NCBI GenBank assembly: GCA_963974475.1
Contig: CAXBCR010000014.1
Coordinates: forward strand, 1-64,000
From: CAJXZP01 sp963974475
GTDB taxonomy: Bacteria; Bacteroidota; Bacteroidia; Flavobacteriales_G; Salibacteraceae
Length of the DNA stretch: 64,000 nucleotides
Reading direction: 5' to 3'
In this document: in pieces, positions 56,612 through 64,000 of the stretch
Layout of the letters: the number at the start of each line of letters is the position of its first letter
How positions within the stretch are numbered: position 1 is the stretch's first letter
Notes under the pieces: model-generated
The model's database searches: none
Seen by the model: the letters and a program-made list of their open reading frames with translations, nothing else
Told to the model about the DNA's origin: nothing
Position numbers and translations under genes: made by a program

Positions 56612-58804
56612 TTACTTTGTAAACAATAATTCTCTGTATTTTGGCAATGGCCAATACTTATTATCTACGACCAGTTCTAACTTATCAACGTCATACCTAA
56701 TCTTGTTAAAATAAGGAATAACATTGTTACAATATGCGGTTGCTTGCTCTTTTAAAGTTGCCAAACTGTTTGCTGATTTTCTAGCGGCAGTCATTTCCGT
56801 AATGTTTTTACTCAATCCTTGAATACGAGCAGAAACATCTTTAATCATTTCTAGTTGCTGACTTGCATAAGTTTCAAAGCTATCTCCAAAAATCGCTTTC
56901 ATTCCATTTACATTTTCAACCAACATTTTTTGATATTCTATCGCTGTAGGTAAAATATGGTTAAGTCCCATATCTGCCATTACTCTCGATTCAATTTGAA
57001 TGGTCAATTTATATTTTTCCAATTCAATTTCATGGCGTGCCTCTAATTCGATTTCTGACAATACATTCTGATCAGCAAATAATTTTTTAGCTTTATCCGA
57101 AACCAAGAAATCTAATGCTTCAGGAGTAGTCTTTTTGTTACTCAACCCTCTTTTCTCGGCAATTTTCACCCATTCGTCACCATATCCATTTCCATCAAAA
57201 ATGATGTTCTTAGATTCGATAATATATTTTCTTAATACCTCGATAATTGCATCGTCTTTCTTTTTACCGCCATTAATCAGACCGTCCACTTCCACTTTAA
57301 ACTTTTGCAATTGAGATGCCATTGCGGTGTTTAAAACTGTCATTGGATTAGCACAGTTGGCCGTTGATCCAACCGCTCTAAATTCAAATTTATTTCCTGT
57401 AAATGCGAATGGAGAGGTTCTATTTCTATCTGTATTATCTAATAAGAGTTCAGGGATTTTACCTATATTCAATTTCAATTCCGTTTTTTCATCCGAAGAC
57501 AAGTCTTGTCTTGAAACCTTATCCTCTACTTCCTTCAAGATTTTACTCAATTGTGAACCCAAGAAAATTGAAATAATTGCAGGAGGAGCTTCATTTGCAC
57601 CTAACCTATGATCATTTCCAGCTCCTGCAATAGATGCTCTTAATAAATCATCATGTTCTGCTACAGCCCGGATAGTGTTAATCAAAAACGTCAAGAAACG
57701 TAAGTTCGTTTTTGGCGTGTTTCCAGGGTTCAACAAATTGCGATGTTTCGGAGAGTTGGTACTTAACGACCAGTTATTATGTTTTCCCGATCCATTAATT
57801 CCAGCAAATGGTTTTTCGTGTAACAATACTTTGAAATCATGACGTTCACCCACACGTTCCATCACATCCATTAAAAGTGAATTGTGATCTACCGCTAAGT
57901 TACATTCTTCAAATAAAGGAGCGCATTCAAATTGATTAGGCGCAACCTCATTGTGTCGCGTCATTACAGGAATCCCTAATCGATGAACTTCTTGTTCGAA
58001 ATCTCTAATAAAAGCGTTAGCTCTTGACGGAATTGCACCAAAATAGTGATCATCTAATTGTTGTCCTTTGGAAGAAGAATGCCCAAACAAAGTTCTACCG
58101 GTAAGTAAAATATCTGGTCGAGCGGCAGCTAACGCAGAATCAATCAAGAAGTATTCTTGTTCCCAACCTAAGGTGGTGGTTACTTTCGTTATGTTTTTAT
58201 CAAAATACTGACACACATCTGTAGCCGCTTTATCCACCACATGTAATGCGCGTAGCAAAGGAGTTTTGTAATCCAATGCTTCACCCGTATAAGCAATAAA
58301 TACGGTAGGAATACATAAAGTCTCACCCATAATAAAGGCTGGAGAAGTAGGATCCCAAGCGGTATAGCCCCGTGCTTCAAATGTATTTCTAATTCCTCCA
58401 TTTGGAAAAGAAGAAGCATCAGGTTCCTGTTGAATCAACTGAGCACCATCAAAGGTTTCAAATGACGTTCCATCGCCTGCTGGGGTATTAAAAGAATCAT
58501 GCTTTTCTGCTGTTCTACCTGTTAGCGGTTGAAACCAGTGTGTGTAATGAGTAGCCCCTTTCGACATTGCCCAAGACTTCATTCCTGATGCTACTAGATC
58601 AGCCACTTTTCTATCCAAAGATGAACCAAAATTAATTGCGTTATTTACACTTTTGTATGCACCTTCCGAAAGGAATTGGCGCATCGCCTTTTGATTAAAT
58701 GAATTTTCACCATAATAATCCGAAATTCTGTGAGAACTTGTTTCCACTTCTTTTGGTGGACGATTCATAGATAATTCGAGTGCTTTTAGTCTTAACGATG
58801 CCAT
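56612..58804 (-). CDS. glnN: Type III glutamine synthetase
   Basis: A 730-residue glutamine synthetase of the GSIII class, found widely in Bacteroidota. It makes glutamine from glutamate, ammonia and ATP, probably as a dodecamer. Typical segments: THYTHWFQPLTGRTAEKHDSF near 86-106, GWEQEYFLID near 209-218, GINGSGKHNNWSLST near 333-347, and the FRAVGSTANCANPM segment near 470. The ATG at 58804 is chosen because an in-frame start 36 nt upstream would place the -7 box (58830-58837) almost inside the gene. Confidence 0.95.
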   Translation of the reverse strand: MASLRLKALELSMNRPPKEVETSSHRISDYYGENSFNQKAMRQFLSEGAYKSVNNAINFGSSLDRKVADLVASGMKSWAMSKGATHYTHWFQPLTGRTAEKHDSFNTPAGDGTSFETFDGAQLIQQEPDASSFPNGGIRNTFEARGYTAWDPTSPAFIMGETLCIPTVFIAYTGEALDYKTPLLRALHVVDKAATDVCQYFDKNITKVTTTLGWEQEYFLIDSALAAARPDILLTGRTLFGHSSSKGQQLDDHYFGAIPSRANAFIRDFEQEVHRLGIPVMTRHNEVAPNQFECAPLFEECNLAVDHNSLLMDVMERVGERHDFKVLLHEKPFAGINGSGKHNNWSLSTNSPKHRNLLNPGNTPKTNLRFLTFLINTIRAVAEHDDLLRASIAGAGNDHRLGANEAPPAIISIFLGSQLSKILKEVEDKVSRQDLSSDEKTELKLNIGKIPELLLDNTDRNRTSPFAFTGNKFEFRAVGSTANCANPMTVLNTAMASQLQKFKVEVDGLINGGKKKDDAIIEVLRKYIIESKNIIFDGNGYGDEWVKIAEKRGLSNKKTTPEALDFLVSDKAKKLFADQNVLSEIELEARHEIELEKYKLTIQIESRVMADMGLNHILPTAIEYQKMLVENVNGMKAIFGDSFETYASQQLEMIKDVSARIQGLSKNITEMTAARKSANSLATLKEQATAYCNNVIPYFNKIRYDVDKLELVVDNKYWPLPKYRELLFTK

Positions 58805-58829
58805 AAAATTGAATTTTATATATTTTTCA

Positions 58830-58837
58830 CAAATATA
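58830..58837 (-). promoter_or_regulatory. -7 box of glutamine synthetase gene
   Basis: TATATTTG on the minus strand, a perfect TAnnTTTG, 25 nt before the ATG at 58804. No -33 TTTG is visible, which would fit a promoter needing an activator. Confidence 0.5.
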
Positions 58838-58929
58838 CATTCAAAATTAAGGGGGTCATTTAAAAAAAACATGATTTTTATCAACATGGAATGAAAAATA
58901 ACGGGGGTCAGCCAAAATTTTTACACTTT

Positions 58930-59928
58930 TTACTGAACAACGGTAAAATACACATAAATACAATAACTCGAAAACAGAATAAACCCTTCTATCTTAGAAA
59001 TTCGTTTACGAGTAATCATCATTGGAAGTGCTAGAATCGCAATTCCTATCACCCACCACATATCATTATGCAGAACAACATCAGCAACAGGGATGGATTT
59101 AAAAAGGCTGGTAATTCCTAAAATACCTAATATATTAAAGATATTAGACCCGATTAAGTTCCCAACCGATAAATCTGAATGACGTTTAAACGCAGCTACA
59201 ACGGAAGTCATTAGTTCAGGTAACGAAGTTCCAAAGGCCACAATTGTAACACTAATAACATAATCACTAATTCCGAGAAACGAAGCCAAACCAACCGTTC
59301 CATCTACTAAAAGATGCGCACCGTAGCTTAAACCAATAGAACCTACAATAATAAAGATGACATCTTTCACAACGGTAGATTCACCTACCTCATCCACAAT
59401 GTTTGATTCCGCTTTTTCGGCTTTAATTGTTTTACGTGATTTCCAGATTAAAAACCCATTAAAGCCAAACAGGACAGCTAACATCACGACCCCATTCATC
59501 CAGTTTAAACCAGTTACATAATTAGCATCATCTTGCGCTCCAAGATTGTCCCAATATTCTGGATCTATATTCATCCACATAAAACCAAACACCAATAAAG
59601 TGCTCAGCATTAAAACAGGCCAATCTATTTTATACGAGTTTTTACTTACTTCTATTGGGAAAATCAAAGCAGTTATTCCCAAAACCAATGCGATATTTGC
59701 AATATTAGACCCAACCACGTTACCCATGGCAATTCCGGGATGCTCAGCAAACATAGCTTCTAAGCTAACTAATAATTCGGGCGCAGAAGTACCAAATGAA
59801 ACAATGGTCATTCCAACCACCAATGTAGAAATATTAAACCGGAGCGCAATACTTACTGCGCCTCGCACTAATAGTTCTCCACCAGCAACCAATGCTAAAA
59901 TTCCGGCAAGAATTAATAATATATCCAC
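58930..59928 (-). CDS. Calcium/sodium antiporter (CaCA, YrbG-like)
   Basis: A 332-residue inner-membrane exchanger of about 10 helices with two inverted alpha-repeats: GTSAPELLVS with GNVVGSNIANI in the first half, and GTSLPELMTS with GNLIGSNIFNI in the second. The acidic residues in GTSxPEL bind cation. It moves calcium or a related cation out against sodium or protons. It starts 2 nt after tatA stops, so the two are co-transcribed. Confidence 0.92.
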   Translation of the reverse strand: MDILLILAGILALVAGGELLVRGAVSIALRFNISTLVVGMTIVSFGTSAPELLVSLEAMFAEHPGIAMGNVVGSNIANIALVLGITALIFPIEVSKNSYKIDWPVLMLSTLLVFGFMWMNIDPEYWDNLGAQDDANYVTGLNWMNGVVMLAVLFGFNGFLIWKSRKTIKAEKAESNIVDEVGESTVVKDVIFIIVGSIGLSYGAHLLVDGTVGLASFLGISDYVISVTIVAFGTSLPELMTSVVAAFKRHSDLSVGNLIGSNIFNILGILGITSLFKSIPVADVVLHNDMWWVIGIAILALPMMITRKRISKIEGFILFSSYCIYVYFTVVQ

Positions 59929-59930
59929 AA

Positions 59931-60296
59931 TTAAAGAGGGTTAGATGTTTTAGACGAAGAATCCGCATTCATGGCCGACTTGCTCATCTCATCCACGGAT
60001 TCTGTTATTTCATCAATTACGGATTTCATTTTTTTATTCGCCTGGTTTTTTACCGAATTCACAAGGTCCGCCTGTTTTTTTACTGATTTAACATTATCAT
60101 CAATATCCATTTTCACCTCATCTACAGAGGATTGAATATCTCGTTTCACGCCATCCGTTGCATCTTTTACATATCTAATTCCTTTACCCAAACTACGAGC
60201 AAACTCCGGAATTTTATCCGCGCCAAACAAAAGAAGCACCACCACAAAAATGGCAAACAACTCTCCAAAACCTAAATTAAAAAATGCGAAAATCAT
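59931..60296 (-). CDS. tatA: Twin-arginine translocase TatA/E
   Basis: A 121-residue TatA-family protein. One membrane helix (about 6-24, FNLGFGELFAIFVVVLLLF) and an amphipathic helix beginning FGADKIPEFARSLGKGIRYVK are diagnostic. A long charged, coiled tail follows (60-121). It forms the pore for folded proteins. tatC is not in this window. The promoter -7 box at 60319-60326 adjoins the secDF terminator. Confidence 0.92.
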   Translation of the reverse strand: MIFAFFNLGFGELFAIFVVVLLLFGADKIPEFARSLGKGIRYVKDATDGVKRDIQSSVDEVKMDIDDNVKSVKKQADLVNSVKNQANKKMKSVIDEITESVDEMSKSAMNADSSSKTSNPL

Positions 60297-60318
60297 TTTA
60301 TAGACCGTATTGAAAGTT

Positions 60319-60326
60319 CAAATATA
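60319..60326 (-). promoter_or_regulatory. -7 box of tatA, next to the secDF terminator
   Basis: TATATTTG on the minus strand, a perfect TAnnTTTG, 22 nt before the tatA ATG. The -33 region would fall inside the secDF terminator hairpin. Confidence 0.55.
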
Positions 60327-60327
60327 C

Positions 60328-60362
60328 AAAAAGCCCTTTTAGGTATGACCTAAAAGGGCTTT
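60328..60362 (-). terminator. Terminator of secDF
   Basis: AAAGCCCTTTTAGG (60330-60343) pairs perfectly with CCTAAAAGGGCTTT (60349-60362), 14 bp with a 5-nt loop, then UUUU on the minus strand. It lies 21 nt after the secDF stop. Confidence 0.88.
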
Positions 60363-60383
60363 CAATTCTTTTATTATTAAAGC

Positions 60384-63300
60384 CTAGTGCTTCACATCTT
60401 GTTTACTCAAATCGTAAGTAACTGGAGTTGCAATAAACAATGATGAATATGTTCCAACAACCACACCTACCATCATCGCAAATATGAATCCTCTAATCAT
60501 TTCACCACCAAGAACGAAGATAATTAGCAACACAAAGAAGGTAGATAAAGACGTATTAATAGTACGACTAATAGTACTATTTAACGCACTATTGATAACT
60601 TCTTTGGCTTCCTTTTTTGGATGTAATCCAAGATACTCTCTCAATCTATCAAATACCACTACGGTATCATTAATAGAATAACCCACTACCGTAAGGATAG
60701 CTGCAATAAACGCTTGGTCAATTTCTAATGAGAATGGTAACACACCATAGAATAAAGAGAAAATAGCTAATACGATTAACACATCATGCGCTAATGCTGC
60801 AATTGCTCCGGCTGAATATTGCCACTTTGAGAAACGAGCAAAAATGTAAACGAAAATCACAATCAAAGAGAAGATTACCGCAATAAATGCTGCTTCTTTA
60901 ATATCATCAGCAATAGTTGCTTCCACTTTAGAAGAGGTTAATTCTCCTACAAATTGTGCTGGCGTTACTTTATCGGTATAGAAACCTATTAACCCATCAT
61001 AAAGTTTACCCTCAATAACATCATCCACATCATTCTCCGTGTTTTCAATCATGTATTTGGTAGTAATTTTCACCTGATTGGACGCGCCAAAAGTTTTCAC
61101 CTCAGGTACATTTTTAAGACCATCTTCATTTACAAACTGTTCGGATAATGCAGAAGAAATTTCAGCCACATCAACAGGTGCATCAAAACGAACAATGTAA
61201 GAACGACCTCCAGTAAAATCAACTCCGTAGTTTAACCCTCGAGTCAATAGTGAAGCAGCCCCCAACAAAATAACTCCTAAAGATAGCGCGTAAAACATTT
61301 TACGTTTACCCAAGAAATCAATATTCATGTTTTGAAATGCATTTTCTGTTAACTTGGTAGAAAACTTAATTTCTTTACCTGCACCCATAGCCCATTCGAA
61401 AATCAATCGGGTAATAAAGATTGCAGAGAATAAAGAAGTAATAATACCTATTATTAAGGTAGTAGCGAATCCTTGAATTGGCCCTGTACCGAAAACGAAT
61501 AGAATAATACCCGTTAACATAGTCGTAATATTTGAATCTAGAATAGAACTATAAGCTGCATTATACCCATCAGCAATAGCTTGCTTAAATCCTTTTCCGG
61601 TTCTCATTTCTTCACGAATACGCTCGTAAATCAAAACGTTAGCATCTACCGACATACCTATGGTCAACACGATACCAGCAATACCTGGAAGTGTTAAAGT
61701 AGCTCTTAATGAAGCTAAGAAACCAAGAATAAAGAACAAGTTGGCAGCCAAAGCAATATCAGCAACAACACCCGCAGTAGAATAATAAAAAATCATGTAA
61801 ATCAAAATGATTACTAATGCAATCATAAATGATGACCAACCTGAATCAATGGCTTCTTGACCTAATGAAGGACCAACAATGGCTTCTTCAATAATGTGTA
61901 GAGGAGCTGGTAACTTACCTGCTTTTAACACACCTGCCAAATCACCTGCTTCTTGTTGGGTAAAACGGCCAGTAATTTCAGTACGTCCACCAGGAATCTC
62001 ACCTTGGACGGTTGGTGCAGAATAAACTAAACCATCTAAAACAACAGCTACAGATTGTTTATTTCCGTTTCCATCTCCTTTAGATAAACGAGCAGTCATT
62101 TTCTTCCAAATGTTAGCTCCAGTAGAATTCATGTTCATGTTTACCGTAGCATTTCCAAGCGGGTCAGCACCCACTCTAGCATCTGTAACCACATCACCTT
62201 CTAATTCTGCTTTTCCACCTTTAGGTACTTTGATTGCATATAAGTAATACAAATCTTCTGTTCCTTCCATTTCTTTTGCTTCCCAAAGGAATCTAGTTCT
62301 TGGTGGAAATAAAGATTTGATATCTTTTCTATGTAAGTAAGAATTCACAATAGAAGTATCACCTGCTCTTGCGTAACCTACTCTTGCTCCGGGTAGCGGG
62401 GCTCCTTCTTGCGAAAGATTTGGGTATAGATGAAAGAACAATGGATTGGCCGCTTCTTTTTGAGCATCCGTCATTGAAGCGTAATCTAATGAATCTGTTG
62501 ATTCATTTTCCGCTTCTGTCATTAAATCTTCCATTGATTTTTCTGCGGTATCTGAAGCTATTGATGAAGAATCATCCATAGCTGATTCCAAATCAGCAGC
62601 AATATCACTTGCAGACTCTTGACTTGCTTCAGCAGTTTCTGCTCCTTCTTCCTCAGTACTTTCAAAAGTGGCTTTCAGGATTGTGTTTGCACGATCTAAA
62701 CCTCCAATGATTTGAGAATTATCGTAACATTCCCAGAATTCCAATTTAGCCGTTCCTTGTAAGAAATCTCTAATTCTTCTTTTATCTTTAACACCAGGAA
62801 GCTCTACAATGATACGACCAGAACCAGAAAGACGTTGAATTTTTGGTTGAACAACACCTAAGTTATCCACCCTTTTTCTAAGCACTTGTTCAGTTCTAAC
62901 GATTGCATCTTCCGATTCAGCCTTTACAACACTAATGATGTGCTCATTAGTTGCATCCGGTTGAATTTTGTCTTTGTTTTCCAAGTTATGAAAAACAGCA
63001 GCCAACTGAAAATCAGGAGCCACTTCAGCTTGAGCTTCAGCAAACAAGTCCACAAAGTTCTCAGAACTGTTACGTTGTTTTTGAATCGCGCTGTTCAAAA
63101 TTTTCACGAATGTTGGGTTCGTGCGGTTACCGCCTGCCATTTCTCTTACCAAGTCTGGTTCAGAAACCTCAAGGGTAACATGCATTCCACCTTGAAGGTC
63201 TAGCCCCAAGTTGATTTCACGTTTCTTTACAAAAGAATACGTGTGATCCAATAGCGGATACACATTTACAGGACCTTGATTTAACAAGTATTCTGTTTCA

Positions 63301-63491
63301 AAACTTTGACTCGCTGAATCCTTCTCATAAATGGAAAGCTCCACAATTTCTGATAAAGAGTCTGCTTTTTGAGCGGCTACTACAGCAGCTTCACTTTCTA
63401 CACCACTTGCCACCCAAGTGAACGACAGTTGGTATAAACTTGCGAGGACCAGCAATATGGCGAATCCCCAAATAAACGATTTATTTTGCAT
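60384..63491 (-). CDS. secDF: Fused protein translocase SecDF
   Basis: A 1035-residue fusion of SecD and SecF, an RND-type proton-driven motor that pulls proteins through SecYEG. The SecD half has one N-terminal helix (about 7-27), the P1 domain with INLGLDLQGGMHV near 93-105, and membrane helices with MSVDANVLIYERIREE. The SecF half begins near 720 with LNYGVDFTGG and contains VGYSINDTVVVFDRLRE. An acidic Ser/Glu-rich insert lies at about 277-340, inside the SecD periplasmic region. It has its own promoter and terminator. Confidence 0.95.
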   Translation of the reverse strand: MQNKSFIWGFAILLVLASLYQLSFTWVASGVESEAAVVAAQKADSLSEIVELSIYEKDSASQSFETEYLLNQGPVNVYPLLDHTYSFVKKREINLGLDLQGGMHVTLEVSEPDLVREMAGGNRTNPTFVKILNSAIQKQRNSSENFVDLFAEAQAEVAPDFQLAAVFHNLENKDKIQPDATNEHIISVVKAESEDAIVRTEQVLRKRVDNLGVVQPKIQRLSGSGRIIVELPGVKDKRRIRDFLQGTAKLEFWECYDNSQIIGGLDRANTILKATFESTEEEGAETAEASQESASDIAADLESAMDDSSSIASDTAEKSMEDLMTEAENESTDSLDYASMTDAQKEAANPLFFHLYPNLSQEGAPLPGARVGYARAGDTSIVNSYLHRKDIKSLFPPRTRFLWEAKEMEGTEDLYYLYAIKVPKGGKAELEGDVVTDARVGADPLGNATVNMNMNSTGANIWKKMTARLSKGDGNGNKQSVAVVLDGLVYSAPTVQGEIPGGRTEITGRFTQQEAGDLAGVLKAGKLPAPLHIIEEAIVGPSLGQEAIDSGWSSFMIALVIILIYMIFYYSTAGVVADIALAANLFFILGFLASLRATLTLPGIAGIVLTIGMSVDANVLIYERIREEMRTGKGFKQAIADGYNAAYSSILDSNITTMLTGIILFVFGTGPIQGFATTLIIGIITSLFSAIFITRLIFEWAMGAGKEIKFSTKLTENAFQNMNIDFLGKRKMFYALSLGVILLGAASLLTRGLNYGVDFTGGRSYIVRFDAPVDVAEISSALSEQFVNEDGLKNVPEVKTFGASNQVKITTKYMIENTENDVDDVIEGKLYDGLIGFYTDKVTPAQFVGELTSSKVEATIADDIKEAAFIAVIFSLIVIFVYIFARFSKWQYSAGAIAALAHDVLIVLAIFSLFYGVLPFSLEIDQAFIAAILTVVGYSINDTVVVFDRLREYLGLHPKKEAKEVINSALNSTISRTINTSLSTFFVLLIIFVLGGEMIRGFIFAMMVGVVVGTYSSLFIATPVTYDLSKQDVKH

Positions 63492-63542
63492 CTATATTTA
63501 GCTTATTTTCAGGGCATAATAACCCCATAAAAATTAGGAGCG

Positions 63543-63573
63543 CAAATATAGAATTTCCATTGAATTTACCCAA
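63543..63573 (-). promoter_or_regulatory. Promoter of secDF
   Basis: TATATTTG (63550-63543 on the minus strand) is a perfect -7 box. A TTG of the -33 element lies 20 nt upstream, near 63573-63571. The leader is about 50 nt. Confidence 0.65.
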
Positions 63574-63646
63574 TGTAAATCAGGGAATCTCAAATATTTT
63601 TAATACGAATAAAATTTAAATTTCATCATCAATGTATAATTCATCG

Positions 63647-63654
63647 TAATTTTG
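63647..63654 (+). promoter_or_regulatory. -7 box of the DCC-family gene, 4 nt from ATG
   Basis: TAATTTTG is a perfect TAnnTTTG and lies 4 nt before the ATG at 63659, again predicting a leaderless mRNA. Confidence 0.5.
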
Positions 63655-63658
63655 AAAA

Positions 63659-64000
63659 ATGGAAGTACCAATTTCTCAAAAAATCATTCTATTCGATGGT
63701 GTTTGTGGATTATGCAATATGTGGGTAGATTGGGTGATAAAAAAGGATACCCATCGGGTGTTCAAGTACTCTCCAATTCAAGGTCAATTTGCCAAACAAC
63801 TCCAACTCGAGTCCTCATTGATAAACCACCCTCAATCCATCATTTACCTTAACAAAGACAAAACACTAGTCAAGTCGAAAGCCGCATTGCATATAGCAAA
63901 AGAGCTTCCATTTCCATGGAAGCTCCTATTTATTTTTTCTATTATCCCTGTGTTTTTGCGAGACCCGATTTATGACTATATTGCCAAAAACAGGTATGCA
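63659..64000 (+). CDS. DCC-family thiol-disulfide oxidoreductase (DUF393), cut by window end
   Basis: The first 114 codons of a gene that runs off the right edge with no stop. The N-terminal FDGVCGLCN motif (residues 13-21) is the D-x-x-C-x-x-C signature that names the DCC family (DUF393), thioredoxin-like proteins of unknown partner. A membrane-like stretch follows near 90-103. From memory full-length members are about 130-140 residues, so most of the protein is here. It is divergent from secDF. Confidence 0.87.
   Translation, partial: MEVPISQKIILFDGVCGLCNMWVDWVIKKDTHRVFKYSPIQGQFAKQLQLESSLINHPQSIIYLNKDKTLVKSKAALHIAKELPFPWKLLFIFSIIPVFLRDPIYDYIAKNRYA

Overview
The window is chromosomal DNA of a low-GC member of the Bacteroidota, most likely order Flavobacteriales. 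Evidence: promoters of the TTTG-N19-TAnnTTTG type (two exact copies, before rpsU and before a tRNA-Thr), few Shine-Dalgarno sequences, a fused SecDF, type III glutamine synthetase, a type IX secretion (T9SS)-style gliding C-terminal domain, a PorE-like OmpA protein, and the order rpsU-xerC-hpf-tRNAs-tuf-tRNA-Trp-secE-nusG-rplK-rplA-rplJ-rplL-rpoB-rpoC. No phage, insertion sequence, CRISPR array or toxin-antitoxin module is visible. Nearly all of it is core genome.

Layout. 1-9.6 kb: a sugar-nucleotide epimerase and CysH; a NamZ-family muramidase; an FtsX/LolE-type permease; a cystathionine beta-synthase-like enzyme; a serine hydrolase lipoprotein; a PlsC-like acyltransferase; a hotdog thioesterase divergent from TrmH. 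9.6-17.2 kb: a MuiA-like DUF4139 protein, then surE, a small membrane protein, lpxB, a SpoIID-like protein and comEC on the plus strand. 17.2-22 kb: an OmpH-like lipoprotein with DUF4924 and a metallo-hydrolase; an orphan gene; an ECF sigma factor translationally adjacent to a membrane protein ending in a PKD and gliding-type C-terminal domain. 22-28.6 kb: purB, a small lipoprotein, Ppx/GppA, a BtuF-like protein, a patatin/beta-barrel protein and DUF3467. 28.7-43.6 kb: the RNA polymerase/ribosomal protein/EF-Tu block with five tRNAs, hpf, xerC and rpsU. 43.6-64 kb: acyl-CoA dehydrogenase, an anchored helix-hairpin-helix protein, an alanine/sodium symporter, a tight four-gene operon (DUF2851, PspC, potassium channel, RmlD-like), pyrF, prfA, purM, a PorE-like OmpA protein, glutamine synthetase III, tatA with a Ca/Na antiporter, secDF, and a truncated DCC-family gene at the right edge.

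The genes most worth attention are the sigma/membrane-sensor pair at 20.2-22.0 kb, the stem-loops between rplL and rpoB, several promoters whose -7 box lies only 4-5 nt before the start codon (predicted leaderless mRNAs), a tRNA-Thr with a mismatched acceptor stem, and two structured intergenic repeats. I saw no clear new defence or biosynthetic system. Most functional calls rest on motifs read by eye, with no database search.
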